Shown piece by piece: positions 1-10,161 of a stretch of DNA of 64,000 bases. Origin of the DNA: Gemmatimonadaceae bacterium (GTDB lineage Bacteria; Gemmatimonadota; Gemmatimonadetes; Gemmatimonadales; Gemmatimonadaceae). The notes under the pieces are model-generated. The model ran no database searches. It saw nothing but the letters and a program-made list of their open reading frames with translations, and was not told the DNA's origin. A program made the position numbers and the translations under genes. The stretch is taken from positions 19,654 through 83,653 of the forward strand of contig JAICOJ010000004.1 in NCBI GenBank assembly GCA_025930755.1, read 5' to 3'. Every line of letters begins with the position of its first letter. Positions within the stretch are counted from its first letter, which is position 1.

Positions 1-387
1 CGTGAAGCGATCGTGCGACTGCTCGCCTCCCTGCGTCGGCGAGGGGTCGTCGACGCATGGCATGAGCACACGCCCGGGTCGTTCGTCGTGACGGTGGCGC
101 CACTGCGTGCGCTTCGTGAGTCGCCACGCCGCTCCAGCGAGCGTCGGAGGATCACGAGCGACCCCGTGGCGCTGCGCGGAATCGCGCCGTCGACGCGCGC
201 GCGCTTGCGGGAGCTCGCGCAGCTCGCCCTCGAGCAGCTTGGCATCCGGGAGACCGATGCCTTCCTCGAGGACGAGATGGTCGCCCAGTTCTCGATGCTC
301 ACGCGCGGCGTGCCGGACGGCCCCGATCGCGAGCGACGCCTCCTCGCTGCGATCGAGCGGACCATCGACGACTACATAGCGCGCTGA
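1..387 (+). CDS. hypothetical protein, C-terminal part (5' end outside the window)
   Basis: Frame open from the left edge (REAIVRLLASLRRRG...) to TGA at 385-387; no recognised family. Confidence 0.5.
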   Translation, partial: REAIVRLLASLRRRGVVDAWHEHTPGSFVVTVAPLRALRESPRRSSERRRITSDPVALRGIAPSTRARLRELAQLALEQLGIRETDAFLEDEMVAQFSMLTRGVPDGPDRERRLLAAIERTIDDYIAR

Positions 388-475
388 CGGGCCGCGGCAT
401 AAGCTTCCACGGCTCGAGTGTCCGCGACGTCGCGGACCTGGCACCCGGCATTGCGTCTCTGAGGTCTGTTCAAGA

Positions 476-1069
476 ATGCCTGTCGACAATCAGCGCGACG
501 ATGGCGACGGTCGCGATCGTGACACGCCCCAGGCACACTCGCCGGGGTCGGGCGCTGGATCGCCCTACGATGTCCTGCTCGGCGCGGTCGATGAGGTGAT
601 CGGGGACTGGCGGAGGCTGGTGTCGCGGGAGCCGTGGGCGAAGCTTCCCGCGTCACGCCTCGTCGATTCGTTCCCGGATATTCTGCCCAAGATGCTCCGC
701 CTCGCCCGGTCGGGCGGCACGCACATCGACGATGGTTTGCGCGAGGTCATCGCAGATGCCCATGGACACTTTCGCCGGACCGATGGCATGCCGCTCACAT
801 CGGTGACCGAGGAGTGGGCGTACCTCAAGCGCGCGTGCCGCGCTGTTCTGGAGGCGCATGGGATCGACAACGGCGAGGCAGACCGCGCCATGGAGCGGCT
901 CGACATTCTCGTCGATGACGCGGTCGGATACACGCTTCGAGGCTACTATCGGCCCGAGCTCGACTCGCTTCGCGGGCGTGGGCTCGAGCGACGCGAGGTC
1001 TCCGACCGACGAGAGACCTCTGATCGACGGAGCGGAGCTTTGGATCGGCGCGGCCGTGGGGAGGATTAA
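476..1069 (+). CDS. hypothetical protein resembling RsbRD-type N-terminal sensor domain, with Arg/Asp-rich tail
   Basis: 197-aa ORF; helical core DVLLGAVDEVIGDWRRLV...; tail ERREVSDRRETSDRRSGALDRR. Confidence 0.5.
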   Translation: MPVDNQRDDGDGRDRDTPQAHSPGSGAGSPYDVLLGAVDEVIGDWRRLVSREPWAKLPASRLVDSFPDILPKMLRLARSGGTHIDDGLREVIADAHGHFRRTDGMPLTSVTEEWAYLKRACRAVLEAHGIDNGEADRAMERLDILVDDAVGYTLRGYYRPELDSLRGRGLERREVSDRRETSDRRSGALDRRGRGED

Positions 1070-3182
1070 GCCCGCCGTCTGGACGGGACGCGTTGTCGCA
1101 GTCGCCGCCTCTCTCCTTCTCGCCTCACCCCTCGCGTCGCAGGCCATCGTCGGCTACGGCGCTCGCAGCGGCGTGACGCAGCGCGCGCTCGAGCGAAGTG
1201 TCGCACGACGGCCGGACGCGGCGCGAGCTACCGCCCACTCACGAGCGCTCTCGGCACGCAGCCACATCGCTGGCACGCCGGCGCAGGCGATCACTCGGGA
1301 CTACGTCCTCGATCGCATGCGGGAATGGGGTCTCGAGACCGAGATGCGAGAGTATCAGGTCTGGATGCCCCACACGACCGAAGCGCGCGTGTGGCGCGTG
1401 GCGCCCGACACGCTCGAGCTCGTGCTCGCCGAGGGGCCGGTTCCGGGAGACTCCGTCACCATGGAGTCGGGGCAGATCGTCATGGCCAACGGCTACTCTG
1501 GCGCGGGCGATGTCTCGGGGGAGCTCGTCTACGTCAACTACGGGCTGATCGAGGACTACGCGCGACTCGAGTCGTTAGGTGTCTCGGTGCGGGGAAAGGT
1601 CGCTGTTGCGCGTTACGGACGGTCCTTCCGCGGCATCAAGGCGCGCGAAGCGGAGCGCAACGGCGCCGCCGCGCTCATTCTCTACAGCGATCCGGCCGAC
1701 GACGGGTTCACGAGAGGCGACGTCTACCCCGATGGGCCGATGCGTCCGGCGACGGGAGTACAGCGTGGCAGCGTCATGAATGGCACCGGGGATCCCACGA
1801 CCCCCGGCTGGGCGAGCGTGCGCGGCGCGCGGCGGCTGCCGCTCGATTCCGCACGCGTTCCTCGGATCCCGGTCATTCCGATCTCCTGGAGCAATGCGGC
1901 CGAGCTGCTGCGCGACATTCGGGGAACAGCGATTCCGCAGGAGTGGCAGGGCGGACTTCCATTTCGCTACCACATCGGACCGGGGCCGGTGCGCGCCCGG
2001 GTGGTCGTGAGGCTCGACACGGCGGCCAACGCCATCAAATCCATCTGGAATACGTACGGCACGATCAGGGGCACCACGTATCCCGATCAGCTGGTCGTGC
2101 TCGGTGCGCATCGGGACTCCTGGGGGCCGGGAGCGGTGGACGATGTCAGCGGGACTGTCAGTATCCTCGAGGCGGCGCGGGCAGTCGCCGAGGAGGTGCG
2201 TGCGGGACGGCGCCCCCGGCGCACGATCGTCTTCGCGACGTGGGATGCCGAAGAGTGGGGCCTCATCGGCTCGACCGAATACGTCGAGCAGGACTCCGCG
2301 CGCCTCACGAGCGGAGCCGTCGCCTACCTCAATCAGGATGTCGCGGTCGGGGGGCCGAGCTTTGGAAGCGGCGGCTCGCCCTCACTGCGCGCGGTGCTCC
2401 GCGACGTCGTGAAAGGCATCGACGATCCGTCCGGTCGCGGAACCGTTTACGCCGCGTGGCGCGCGGGGGCCGCGGTCGCCGATACCGCGGAGCCCGCCAT
2501 GGGCGATCCTGGCGGCGGATCGGATTTCGCGGGGTTCTACAACCATCTCGGGATTCCGCATCTCGACTGGGGATTCGGCGGTCCGGGTGGCGTGTATCAC
2601 TCGGCGTACGACACGTTCGAGTGGATGTCGCGGTTCGGGGATCCCGATTTCCGCCGCCACGCCGCAGCCGCGCGCATTGGCGCGACCCTCGCGCTTCGGC
2701 TCGCGAATGCGGACGTACTACCATACGATTATGCCGAGTTCGCGCGAACGATGAAAGCGCAGGTGCCGCCGGTGGAGCGGGCGGTGAGGGCGCGCGGCTG
2801 GGATCTCTCCGTGGATACCCTGGCGCGCGCGATCGACGACATGGAGCGCGCGGCCATGGACCTGGCACGGGTGCGCGATGCGGCGCTGGCCCAGCCGTCG
2901 GTACCACGGCGTGCCGCGGAGCGTGCCAACGCCGCCTTGCTGCGCGTGGAGCGCGCGCTGACGCGTCCCGAGGGGCTGCGGACGCGGCCGTGGTATCGAG
3001 GGCTCATCTACGCCGCCGATGAGAACAACGGCTACTCGACGATGGCCCTTCCCTCGGTGAACGAGGCGATTCGTGCCAGCGATCGAGCCCTTGCCGCGCG
3101 CGAGGTCGCCGATCTTGCAGGACGATTCGCGGCCGCAACTCGCGCGCTCGAGGAGGCCGCGGCGGCACTCCGGGGACGGTGA
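1056..3182 (+). CDS. M28 family metallopeptidase (glutamate carboxypeptidase/transferrin-receptor-like) with signal peptide
   Basis: Motifs LVVLGAHRDSWGPGAVDDVSGT, FATWDAEEWGLIGSTEYVE, dimerisation-like C-terminus; likely GTG start at 1056 followed by a signal peptide (longer ORF from 858). Confidence 0.85.
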   Translation: MGRIKPAVWTGRVVAVAASLLLASPLASQAIVGYGARSGVTQRALERSVARRPDAARATAHSRALSARSHIAGTPAQAITRDYVLDRMREWGLETEMREYQVWMPHTTEARVWRVAPDTLELVLAEGPVPGDSVTMESGQIVMANGYSGAGDVSGELVYVNYGLIEDYARLESLGVSVRGKVAVARYGRSFRGIKAREAERNGAAALILYSDPADDGFTRGDVYPDGPMRPATGVQRGSVMNGTGDPTTPGWASVRGARRLPLDSARVPRIPVIPISWSNAAELLRDIRGTAIPQEWQGGLPFRYHIGPGPVRARVVVRLDTAANAIKSIWNTYGTIRGTTYPDQLVVLGAHRDSWGPGAVDDVSGTVSILEAARAVAEEVRAGRRPRRTIVFATWDAEEWGLIGSTEYVEQDSARLTSGAVAYLNQDVAVGGPSFGSGGSPSLRAVLRDVVKGIDDPSGRGTVYAAWRAGAAVADTAEPAMGDPGGGSDFAGFYNHLGIPHLDWGFGGPGGVYHSAYDTFEWMSRFGDPDFRRHAAAARIGATLALRLANADVLPYDYAEFARTMKAQVPPVERAVRARGWDLSVDTLARAIDDMERAAMDLARVRDAALAQPSVPRRAAERANAALLRVERALTRPEGLRTRPWYRGLIYAADENNGYSTMALPSVNEAIRASDRALAAREVADLAGRFAAATRALEEAAAALRGR

Positions 3183-3238
3183 GCGCAACCCGTGTGGTGG
3201 TCCCGGGTATGATCACACGACGCGTTCCCGAGGTCCAC

Positions 3239-3685
3239 ATGCGGACGACGATCGTGTTGCTGGCCCTCGCCGTGCTCGCGGTCGCGGTCCTGGGTGCGTG
3301 CCGTGCCGGCGATGATGGCTCCTCCGATAGTGCCGCGCTCGACACGACACCGGCGAGCGACACGGTGCGGCGGGCCGACACCATCGCCGCCGATAGCGCT
3401 TCGGGAGCGGCCTCGACACCGCGCCAGAGCCCCGCACGTTCCAACCCAACGGTCCGCCGCGCTGGAGACACCGTGACTGATTCCACCCTACCGCCTGACG
3501 ACTCGGTGCGCGCCCTGCGTCCCGAGATGCCGCAGGTGACGCCGCCGAAGCGGCCGCGCACCTGGCGCGGCTTCAAGCTTCCGGAGGAGATGCCCGTGCG
3601 CGCCCCGGTGGAGACGATCAAGCGTGTGGAGCAGGCGCCTGATTCGCTGATGAAGGGCGATTCGACGAAACCGCTCGCGCCCTGA
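3239..3685 (+). CDS. putative lipoprotein, Asp/Ser/Thr-rich
   Basis: MRTTIVLLALAVLAVAVLGAC lipobox; ORF ends TGA 3683-3685. Confidence 0.6.
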   Translation: MRTTIVLLALAVLAVAVLGACRAGDDGSSDSAALDTTPASDTVRRADTIAADSASGAASTPRQSPARSNPTVRRAGDTVTDSTLPPDDSVRALRPEMPQVTPPKRPRTWRGFKLPEEMPVRAPVETIKRVEQAPDSLMKGDSTKPLAP

Positions 3686-3688
3686 CCG

Positions 3689-4507
3689 TTAGGCCGTGTC
3701 GCTCGTGCCCATCCGGGCGAGGGCGACGGCGCCTAACACGATTCCGGTCGCCGTGGCCTCACGCAGGCCGAAGCGCTCGTTGAGGATCACCGCTCCGACG
3801 ATCACCGCCACGATCGGATTCACATAGCCGTAGAGCGACACCTTCGCCACGGGCAGGTGTTGGAGCGCGTACACGAACGCGACGTATCCCAGCAGCGATC
3901 CGAACACGAGCAGGTAGAGGAACGCTTCCCACCCCCGCCGGTCGGGGCTCAGGTGCGCCCACTCGCCGAAGAGCGTTCCGATGAGCAGCATCACGATGCC
4001 GCCGGCGAGCATTTGCAGTCCTGCGCCCAACAGTGGTGGGACGCGCGCGCGTCGGCTCACGACGTACACGGATCCGGCCGCCCACGAGATCGACCCGAGC
4101 TGCAGCATCACGACGCCCCACAGAAACTCGCGGTTCACCGGCAGCGGGCTCGCCAGCTCCGGCCAGACGAGCACGACGACGCCAGCGAGCCCCGCCAGCA
4201 ACCCTATCCACGTGCGTGGCGCGAGTCGGTGACCGCGCGGAGTGAGCGCACTGATCACCACGGTCCAGATGGGCATCGTACTGACCATCACCGCCGTGAT
4301 ACCGCTTGGGACATGACGCTCGGCGAGAATCACCGCCGCGTTGCCTCCGACGAGCAAGAGCGTACCGGCGATGGCCGTCTCGCGTAGCAGCTGCCTGTCA
4401 TGAGGAACGCGGACGCCGCGGACGCGCATCGCCAGAATCACGATGGTTCCGGCGGCGGCGAAGCGAAGCCCGCCGAAGAGAAAGGGCTCCCAGGTGGTGA
4501 CCGCCAC
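3689..4507 (-). CDS. EamA/DMT-family transporter (N-terminus probably extends toward ~4590)
   Basis: Multiple TM helices; two EamA-like repeats. Upstream codons read LTSREQRLAWAAWGAVCILWGTTYLAIRVAV, typical of the first EamA helix, so the listed start is probably too short. Confidence 0.8.
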   Translation of the reverse strand: MAVTTWEPFLFGGLRFAAAGTIVILAMRVRGVRVPHDRQLLRETAIAGTLLLVGGNAAVILAERHVPSGITAVMVSTMPIWTVVISALTPRGHRLAPRTWIGLLAGLAGVVVLVWPELASPLPVNREFLWGVVMLQLGSISWAAGSVYVVSRRARVPPLLGAGLQMLAGGIVMLLIGTLFGEWAHLSPDRRGWEAFLYLLVFGSLLGYVAFVYALQHLPVAKVSLYGYVNPIVAVIVGAVILNERFGLREATATGIVLGAVALARMGTSDTA

Positions 4508-4587
4508 GCGGATGGCGAGGTAGGTCGTGCCCCACAGGATGCATACCGCGCCCCAGGCGGCCCACGCGAGCCGCTGTTCGCGAGACG

Positions 4588-6474
4588 TCAGCGGCCCGGG
4601 GGGCTGGGAGCTGGCTCGAGAGAGCGCTCGATCGTATCGAGACGCGCGCGCCGATGCTCGAGCTCGCGACGAATGGCCTCACGCTCGATGGAATCGGCGG
4701 CTCGTCGCGATGCATCGTGTGCCAACGCGATGGAATCGATGCGCGGTCGCCGCGTGATGGTCGCGCGGCGGCGCGTTCGCGCGGCCGGGGCGCGCTCGTC
4801 TCTCGACGGCACTACCGCAACGCGGGCCGACTCCGTCTGCGGAGCGTTGTCAGGCCGTGGCGGTGTTTCGACCGCCGCCGCGCTGTCCCCCGGAGTCCTC
4901 GGTGGCTGAGAGCCGGTGTCGGGCAACGGAAACGTCAGGGGAGGAAGACTGTCGAGCACCGCCGGTGGAGCGGGAGCGGCAATGCCTGACGATTCGCTGG
5001 TGACGTGACCGTCGTCGCCACGCAGCGTGAGGAACGCCGCCAATGCCACCGCTACCGTCGCCGCCGCGGTTACGATCGCGGCGCGCGCATGATCGGCCGC
5101 CGGGGGCGGCGGAACGGGATGCAGCTCCTCGGCCGGAATCGGCACGATCACGGAGCGAGGGGTTTGGCGCTGTGGCGGAGTCGGCTGCTCCGGCGTCTCC
5201 AGCGGTTCCGGTCCATTCTGGTCGACGGTCGCCTCGGGCGCCGAATCCGGCACGCTTGTCACAAGGGCGGGCTCCACTGGGGGCTCCTCGGACGGCGGCT
5301 GGTCGAGGACGGGTTCTGGCGCGCGCGCTCCCGGCGGGGACACCGTCGCTCCACCCTCCGGGGGTGTTCGACGTCGCGCGGCGTAGGCGCGAGGCAGCAC
5401 CTGGCCACCTTCGGTGCGCGCGAGCGGAACCGTCTGCGCAGCACGCGCGACGACGGGAGCCGCCGCCTTTCGACGCCGTGCCTCCTCCTCGGCGGCCGCG
5501 ACAGTGTCCGTCGTCCCAGGCAGCACCGGAGGCGGGGTGGGTAGGGCCGGGGGTGGTGGAGGCTCGGGCGGTCGCTCGTCAGGCGGCGGCGCAGGGGTCA
5601 CGACGATCTCGGCGCTCGCGACCGGCGCAACCTCGCGAACGTCGCGCGGCCTGGGGGAAATCACTGGCAGGGTGCGATCGACGTCCACCGCGACGTTGGG
5701 ATCGATGACATCACTCGCGGCGCGCGGCGGCTCCAGCGCGACCACGGACGGGCGCGCCGCCTCGGGCGCGACTCCGGGACGGGCGCCCGCGCAGTGACAG
5801 CCAAGCGACGGGGCTACGTCGAAGAGCGCGCGATCCCTGAACAGCAGCCGCTGCGCGAGCTCGGTCTTCCAGTCATCGGTGATGATCTCCTCGAGCGTGT
5901 GGGCGCTTCCTTCGCTCGCAAGCATCTGCGTCGTGGGCGCACCGCCCGGAACGGACCGATGCCGACGACGGTCCGGGGGGAGTACGGACTCGAAGACCTC
6001 GGGCTGCCCATGCAGGTCGATGTCCAGCTGCGTGAGGACGCCGAAGAACTGCATGGGCGTCACGCGCGCGTCGATCGCGGGGTCATGAGCCCCCGGGCAC
6101 GCACCGATGTACGTAATGCGGACGCGGTTGTATCCGTAGAGTGCGCGGAGATACCGGGCGCAGGCGACGGGCGGCGCAACGAGCGGAACGAGAAAGCGAG
6201 CGAGATCGGACCCTACTTCGAGTAGCGCATCGCTCACATGCGGACATGCGCAGAAAATGGCCGGATCATCGCCGCGCGCGGCCACACGTCGCGTGCATGC
6301 CGTGGCCAGCAGCTCATCACCCCATGTCACGGGATAGACGGCCGCGTAGCCAGCAGCCTGGCATGCGTGCGCGAGTTGCACGGGCGTTGCCGGCCGCGCC
6401 GCAAGTAACGCATCGACACCGAGGATGGCGACCGATGGCAGTGGCGCGCCCGACGTATTCGAAGCGGGCGACAT
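4588..6474 (-). CDS. [FeFe]-hydrogenase large-subunit C-terminal-like domain protein with long Pro-rich linker and C-terminal TM segment
   Basis: N-terminal FCACPHVSDALLEVGSDLARFLVPLVAPPVACARYL...ITYIGACPGAHDPAIDARVTPMQFFGVL; then Pro/Glu-rich region, TM (AAIVTAAATVAVALAAFLTL) and basic tail. Confidence 0.6.
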   Translation of the reverse strand: MSPASNTSGAPLPSVAILGVDALLAARPATPVQLAHACQAAGYAAVYPVTWGDELLATACTRRVAARGDDPAIFCACPHVSDALLEVGSDLARFLVPLVAPPVACARYLRALYGYNRVRITYIGACPGAHDPAIDARVTPMQFFGVLTQLDIDLHGQPEVFESVLPPDRRRHRSVPGGAPTTQMLASEGSAHTLEEIITDDWKTELAQRLLFRDRALFDVAPSLGCHCAGARPGVAPEAARPSVVALEPPRAASDVIDPNVAVDVDRTLPVISPRPRDVREVAPVASAEIVVTPAPPPDERPPEPPPPPALPTPPPVLPGTTDTVAAAEEEARRRKAAAPVVARAAQTVPLARTEGGQVLPRAYAARRRTPPEGGATVSPPGARAPEPVLDQPPSEEPPVEPALVTSVPDSAPEATVDQNGPEPLETPEQPTPPQRQTPRSVIVPIPAEELHPVPPPPAADHARAAIVTAAATVAVALAAFLTLRGDDGHVTSESSGIAAPAPPAVLDSLPPLTFPLPDTGSQPPRTPGDSAAAVETPPRPDNAPQTESARVAVVPSRDERAPAARTRRRATITRRPRIDSIALAHDASRRAADSIEREAIRRELEHRRARLDTIERSLEPAPSPPGR

Positions 6475-6631
6475 CGTGGGTTTGTGTCCCGGGGGGAGAC
6501 ACCCCAATAGAAGCGAATATCGGGCTCCTGTCCAGCGCGGCCCATTCATTGCGGAAGCGCAACACGTGGGTGCGCGGTGCTCTGCCCGCTAACACGATTC
6601 ACCTCAAGCGCAGTCGTCTGCAGGTCGTGCC

Positions 6632-7366
6632 GTGACAGCCGTAGCCGTAACGAGGATCGCGCGACTCTCGCGCGACGACCGAGATGCACTCGCGGCCTTC
6701 GGGGCGCGAGCGACCTGGCCGAGTGGATTCGCGGTGTACGAGCGTGGAACCCCGGCCGATGGAATCTTCATTGTCCTCCGCGGACAAATCGTTCTGCGGA
6801 ATCGGCTCGGTGCCGGGCGCAGCTTCGTGCCGTGGATCGCCACGGCCGGGGAGACGTTCGGCGGCGAGGGGCTCGTGCACAGTGGTCGCTACGTCAGCGA
6901 CGCACGCGCGGAGGAAGAAAGCGAGACGCTGCACCTCACCACGTCGCGCGTGAGCGCGCTGATGCGGGAGCAGCCGGCCGCGGCGCTCGCCCTCATGCGG
7001 CAGATCATGGCGGAGCGGTCGGAGCTCCTCGAGCGGTTCGGCGAACACGCGACGCTCACCGTCGAGCAGCGGCTCATCGCGGCCCTGCTGCGACTGGCCC
7101 AGAGCCGCACACTCGGCGATGGCGCCGCCACATCCGCGGTGCTGCCACGTCGGCTGCTCGGCGAGCTCGTTGGCGCCACGCGTGAATCCATCTCGCTCGT
7201 GCTCGGTCGGCTCACGGCCGACGGGCTGGTACAGCGCGAAGGGAACGGCCTGATCATCACTGATCTCGAGGGACTCGCCCGACGGTTCGAGCAGTCCGGG
7301 CGTGGCGCCGTCAGCGCCATCGAGGTCCACGACGACCGCCCCTCCCTGCGCACGTCGGTCGGCTAA
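6632..7366 (+). CDS. Crp/Fnr-family transcriptional regulator
   Basis: cNMP-binding fold (ERGTPADGIFIVLRGQIVL) and C-terminal HTH (RRLLGELVGATRESISLVLGRLTADGLV). Confidence 0.85.
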   Translation: MTAVAVTRIARLSRDDRDALAAFGARATWPSGFAVYERGTPADGIFIVLRGQIVLRNRLGAGRSFVPWIATAGETFGGEGLVHSGRYVSDARAEEESETLHLTTSRVSALMREQPAAALALMRQIMAERSELLERFGEHATLTVEQRLIAALLRLAQSRTLGDGAATSAVLPRRLLGELVGATRESISLVLGRLTADGLVQREGNGLIITDLEGLARRFEQSGRGAVSAIEVHDDRPSLRTSVG

Positions 7367-7470
7367 CCGCGCCGTCGAAGCTCGGGCTCGCACACGCGCC
7401 GCTGCGGATCACCACAGCGGCGCGTTACTATTCCGGCGATGACACCTCCGATACCGCGCCTCCCCGCGGC

Positions 7471-8400
7471 GTGACGACCTTGATCGTCGCGCTCGTCCTC
7501 GTCATCGCGGCGTTCGCGGCGGCGCGCAGCGCACGCGCATGGTGGGTCGCACGCGACGTGGCGCTCCGACTTCCCGTTGGGCCGAGTGGGATCATCGAAG
7601 GCGCCGAGCCGATCGTCCGCGAGCGGGTGGGAGCGCGTGAGGCCGTGCTTCTCCTGCACGGGTTCGGCGACACGCCCCAGACCCTGGCCTATCTCGCCGA
7701 CGAGCTCCACGCGCGCGGATGGGATGTGCACGCGCCACTGCTGCCGGGCCACGGGCGTACGCTGCGCTCGTTCGCGTCATCGCGTTCCCAACAGTGGGTT
7801 GGAGCCGCGCGCGAGGCCCTCGACTACCTGCTCGCGCGGTATCAGCGCGTCGCGCTGGTCGGGCAGTCGATGGGCGGGGCCCTGGCCGCGATTCTCGCGG
7901 CCGAGCGTGACCGCGTGGTGGCGTTGGCGCTGCTGGCGCCGTACGTCGAGCTCCCGCCGCGATTGCGACGGCTCGTGAGGCATCACCAGCTCATTCACGT
8001 GCTCACGCCGGTGCTTCGCGGGAACAGCGATCGCTCCATCCTCGACCCGGCGGAGCGCACGCGAAGTCTCGGCTACCGCGCGATGACGCCGGGGCTCGCG
8101 CGCGAGCTGTCCATGGTGGCCGAGCGCGCGCGCATGGCGCTCCCCCGCATCCGCGTGCCCACCCTGCTCGCGCAGTCGCGTCAGGACAACCGGCTCGCGT
8201 CCGCGGTGGCGGACCGAGCCTTTGCCGCCCTGGGTGCGAAGGACAAGGAACTCCTCTGGCTCGAGGGCGCAGGCCACGTCATCACCGTGGACTACGGGCG
8301 CGAGAAGCTCATCGAGACCGTGGCCGAGTGGATCAGGCGATGGGCGGACGCCGGCGGTGCCAGTCCGTACGAGTCTGAAACTCCGACGCCGCCGCGATGA
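7471..8400 (+). CDS. alpha/beta hydrolase (carboxylesterase/serine aminopeptidase-like)
   Basis: LLLHGFGDTPQTL, GQSMGGALAA nucleophile elbow, LWLEGAGHVIT. Confidence 0.85.
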   Translation: MTTLIVALVLVIAAFAAARSARAWWVARDVALRLPVGPSGIIEGAEPIVRERVGAREAVLLLHGFGDTPQTLAYLADELHARGWDVHAPLLPGHGRTLRSFASSRSQQWVGAAREALDYLLARYQRVALVGQSMGGALAAILAAERDRVVALALLAPYVELPPRLRRLVRHHQLIHVLTPVLRGNSDRSILDPAERTRSLGYRAMTPGLARELSMVAERARMALPRIRVPTLLAQSRQDNRLASAVADRAFAALGAKDKELLWLEGAGHVITVDYGREKLIETVAEWIRRWADAGGASPYESETPTPPR

Positions 8401-9754
8401 GCAGGTTCTCCTCGAAGACTCGACCCGTGAACGTGAGGGACGTCGGCAACTGCTCGAGACCGAACCCATTCGGCACCGCGAGGCCGGGAAGCCCGGCGAT
8501 GTTTGCCGCAGCCCCCAGCGGCTGCGTGCGAATTCCCGGCGGCACGGGGACGGTTGGCCACGCTTCGCTGAACGGCTTCCCGATCGGAAAAGCCACGGTA
8601 CCTCGCGTCGGGGATACCACCGCATCGTACCGCGCAAAGACCTCGTCGAGCGCGCGCCCCATCGTTCCGCGAAGCCGCAGCGCCTTGAGGTAGTCCTTTG
8701 CGAGCACGACGGTCCCGGAGTATCCCCCATGTCGATCCTCCGGCGCGCTGAGCAGCTTCGCACGTCCCGTCTCGAGCAGATCCTCGAAAGCGCTCGCGCC
8801 CTCGGCATCGATGATGAGCGACGCCGCCGTGCCGTACGGATGATCGGGCAGCTCGACGTCGGGTACGACTTCGGCAAAGTCGGCGATGATGCGGAGCGAC
8901 GCATCGAAGGCGTCGGCGACCTCTTTCTGCACGCCGGCGGTAGGGTTCTTGAGCACTCCGATGCGGAAGCGGCGGCGCCGAGCCGACTCGGGCGCGTGCG
9001 CGAACTCTCTGGTACTCGCGGATGGGTCACGCGGGTCGGCTCCCGCGATGGCGGCGAGCACGAGCCCGCAGTCGTCGGCCGTGCGGCACATTGGCCCCAG
9101 CTTGTCCATCGACCAGGACAGCGCCATGGCCCCATACCGGCTGACGCGGCCGTACGTGGGACGGAGACCGGTGATCCCGCTGAACGCGGCCGGTGTGGTG
9201 ATCGACCCCCACGTTTCACTTCCGATCGCGAAGGGCACGAGTGCAGCGCTGACCGCAGCGCCCGGCCCGGACGAGGAGCCTCCCGCCCAGTAGCGCAGAT
9301 TCCACGGCGTTCGCGCCGGTCCGGTGAACGAGGCATCTGCCTGACGATACCCAAAGCCTCCCGCGAGCTCGATCATGGCGAGCTTGGCGACGAGCACCGC
9401 GCCGGCACGCGTGAGCCGCTGCACGACGGTGGCATCGAAGTCGAACCGCTGCTCGCGGTACGGTGCCGCGCCCCACGAGGTCACATCGCCAGCGGTGGCC
9501 AGCAGATCCTTCACGCCGTACGGAATTCCGTGCAGCGGCCCTCGCCACTGCCCGGCCGCGATCTCACGCTCGGCCGCGCGCGCCTCACGTAGCGCGCGGT
9601 CGCGGGTGATGGTAACGACCGCGCCGAGTCTGGGTCCATATTGCTCGAGACGTTGCAGGAAAGCTTCGGCGAGCTCGACGGGCGATATCGTGCGCGCGCG
9701 GATGGCCTCGCTCAGTTCGCGAACGCTGCCATAGAGGACATCGTCGGGGATCAT
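8333..9754 (-). CDS. amidase (GatA-like amidase signature family)
   Basis: GIPYGVKDLLATAG and GGSSSGPGAAVSAALVPFAIGSETWGSITTPAAFSGITGLRPTYGRVSR signature. Confidence 0.9.
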   Translation of the reverse strand: MIPDDVLYGSVRELSEAIRARTISPVELAEAFLQRLEQYGPRLGAVVTITRDRALREARAAEREIAAGQWRGPLHGIPYGVKDLLATAGDVTSWGAAPYREQRFDFDATVVQRLTRAGAVLVAKLAMIELAGGFGYRQADASFTGPARTPWNLRYWAGGSSSGPGAAVSAALVPFAIGSETWGSITTPAAFSGITGLRPTYGRVSRYGAMALSWSMDKLGPMCRTADDCGLVLAAIAGADPRDPSASTREFAHAPESARRRRFRIGVLKNPTAGVQKEVADAFDASLRIIADFAEVVPDVELPDHPYGTAASLIIDAEGASAFEDLLETGRAKLLSAPEDRHGGYSGTVVLAKDYLKALRLRGTMGRALDEVFARYDAVVSPTRGTVAFPIGKPFSEAWPTVPVPPGIRTQPLGAAANIAGLPGLAVPNGFGLEQLPTSLTFTGRVFEENLLIAAASEFQTRTDWHRRRPPIA

Positions 9755-10110
9755 TGGTCGACTCCGCGGGACACCGCGAACACGACGTCTGGCTCGGTGC
9801 CGTTCGGGAGCAGGATGGCGCGCAGGCGGTCGGACGCTCGGAGCCCACTGACGATGTCGCCGCGCACCAGCGTGATCTGGTCGTCGGTGAGGTGCGTTCC
9901 ATAACGACGCCTGACGAGTTGGGTCATCGCATCGGCGAGCGCGGCGTTGGCGTCCGCATCGACGTCCGAGGGCGACGCGGTGGGGGCGGGCAGAACCGGG
10001 GCGGGCGGAACGGGCGGCGTTCCGACGCAGGCGCCCAGGGTGGCGGCGCCAAGCGTGAGCGCGAAATCACGGCGAGTGGGCATGCGGTCCTCGATGAACG
10101 CGGGATGCAA
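9751..10110 (-). CDS. Tat-signal hypothetical protein translationally coupled to the amidase
   Basis: MPTRRDFALTLGAATLGAC; 4-bp overlap with the amidase start. Confidence 0.6.
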   Translation of the reverse strand: MHPAFIEDRMPTRRDFALTLGAATLGACVGTPPVPPAPVLPAPTASPSDVDADANAALADAMTQLVRRRYGTHLTDDQITLVRGDIVSGLRASDRLRAILLPNGTEPDVVFAVSRGVDQ

Positions 10111-10161
10111 GACGGGGCGGCACCTGCCGCCCCGTCATCGTGCATCACGTTCGCCGCGCGA

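Noticed and set aside
1325-3022. 565-aa ORF in an alternative frame of the M28 peptidase
   Set aside because: Arg/Gly-rich shadow frame with no recognisable domain
4588-6474. Functional [FeFe] hydrogenase
   Set aside because: Canonical catalytic loop motifs are missing and no HydE/F/G maturases are in the window; kept only as a degenerate Fe-S-like domain
7777-9354. 525-aa minus-strand ORF in another frame across the hydrolase and amidase
   Set aside because: Arg/Ser-rich composition and no family motifs; the amidase frame (8333-9754) is clearly the real gene
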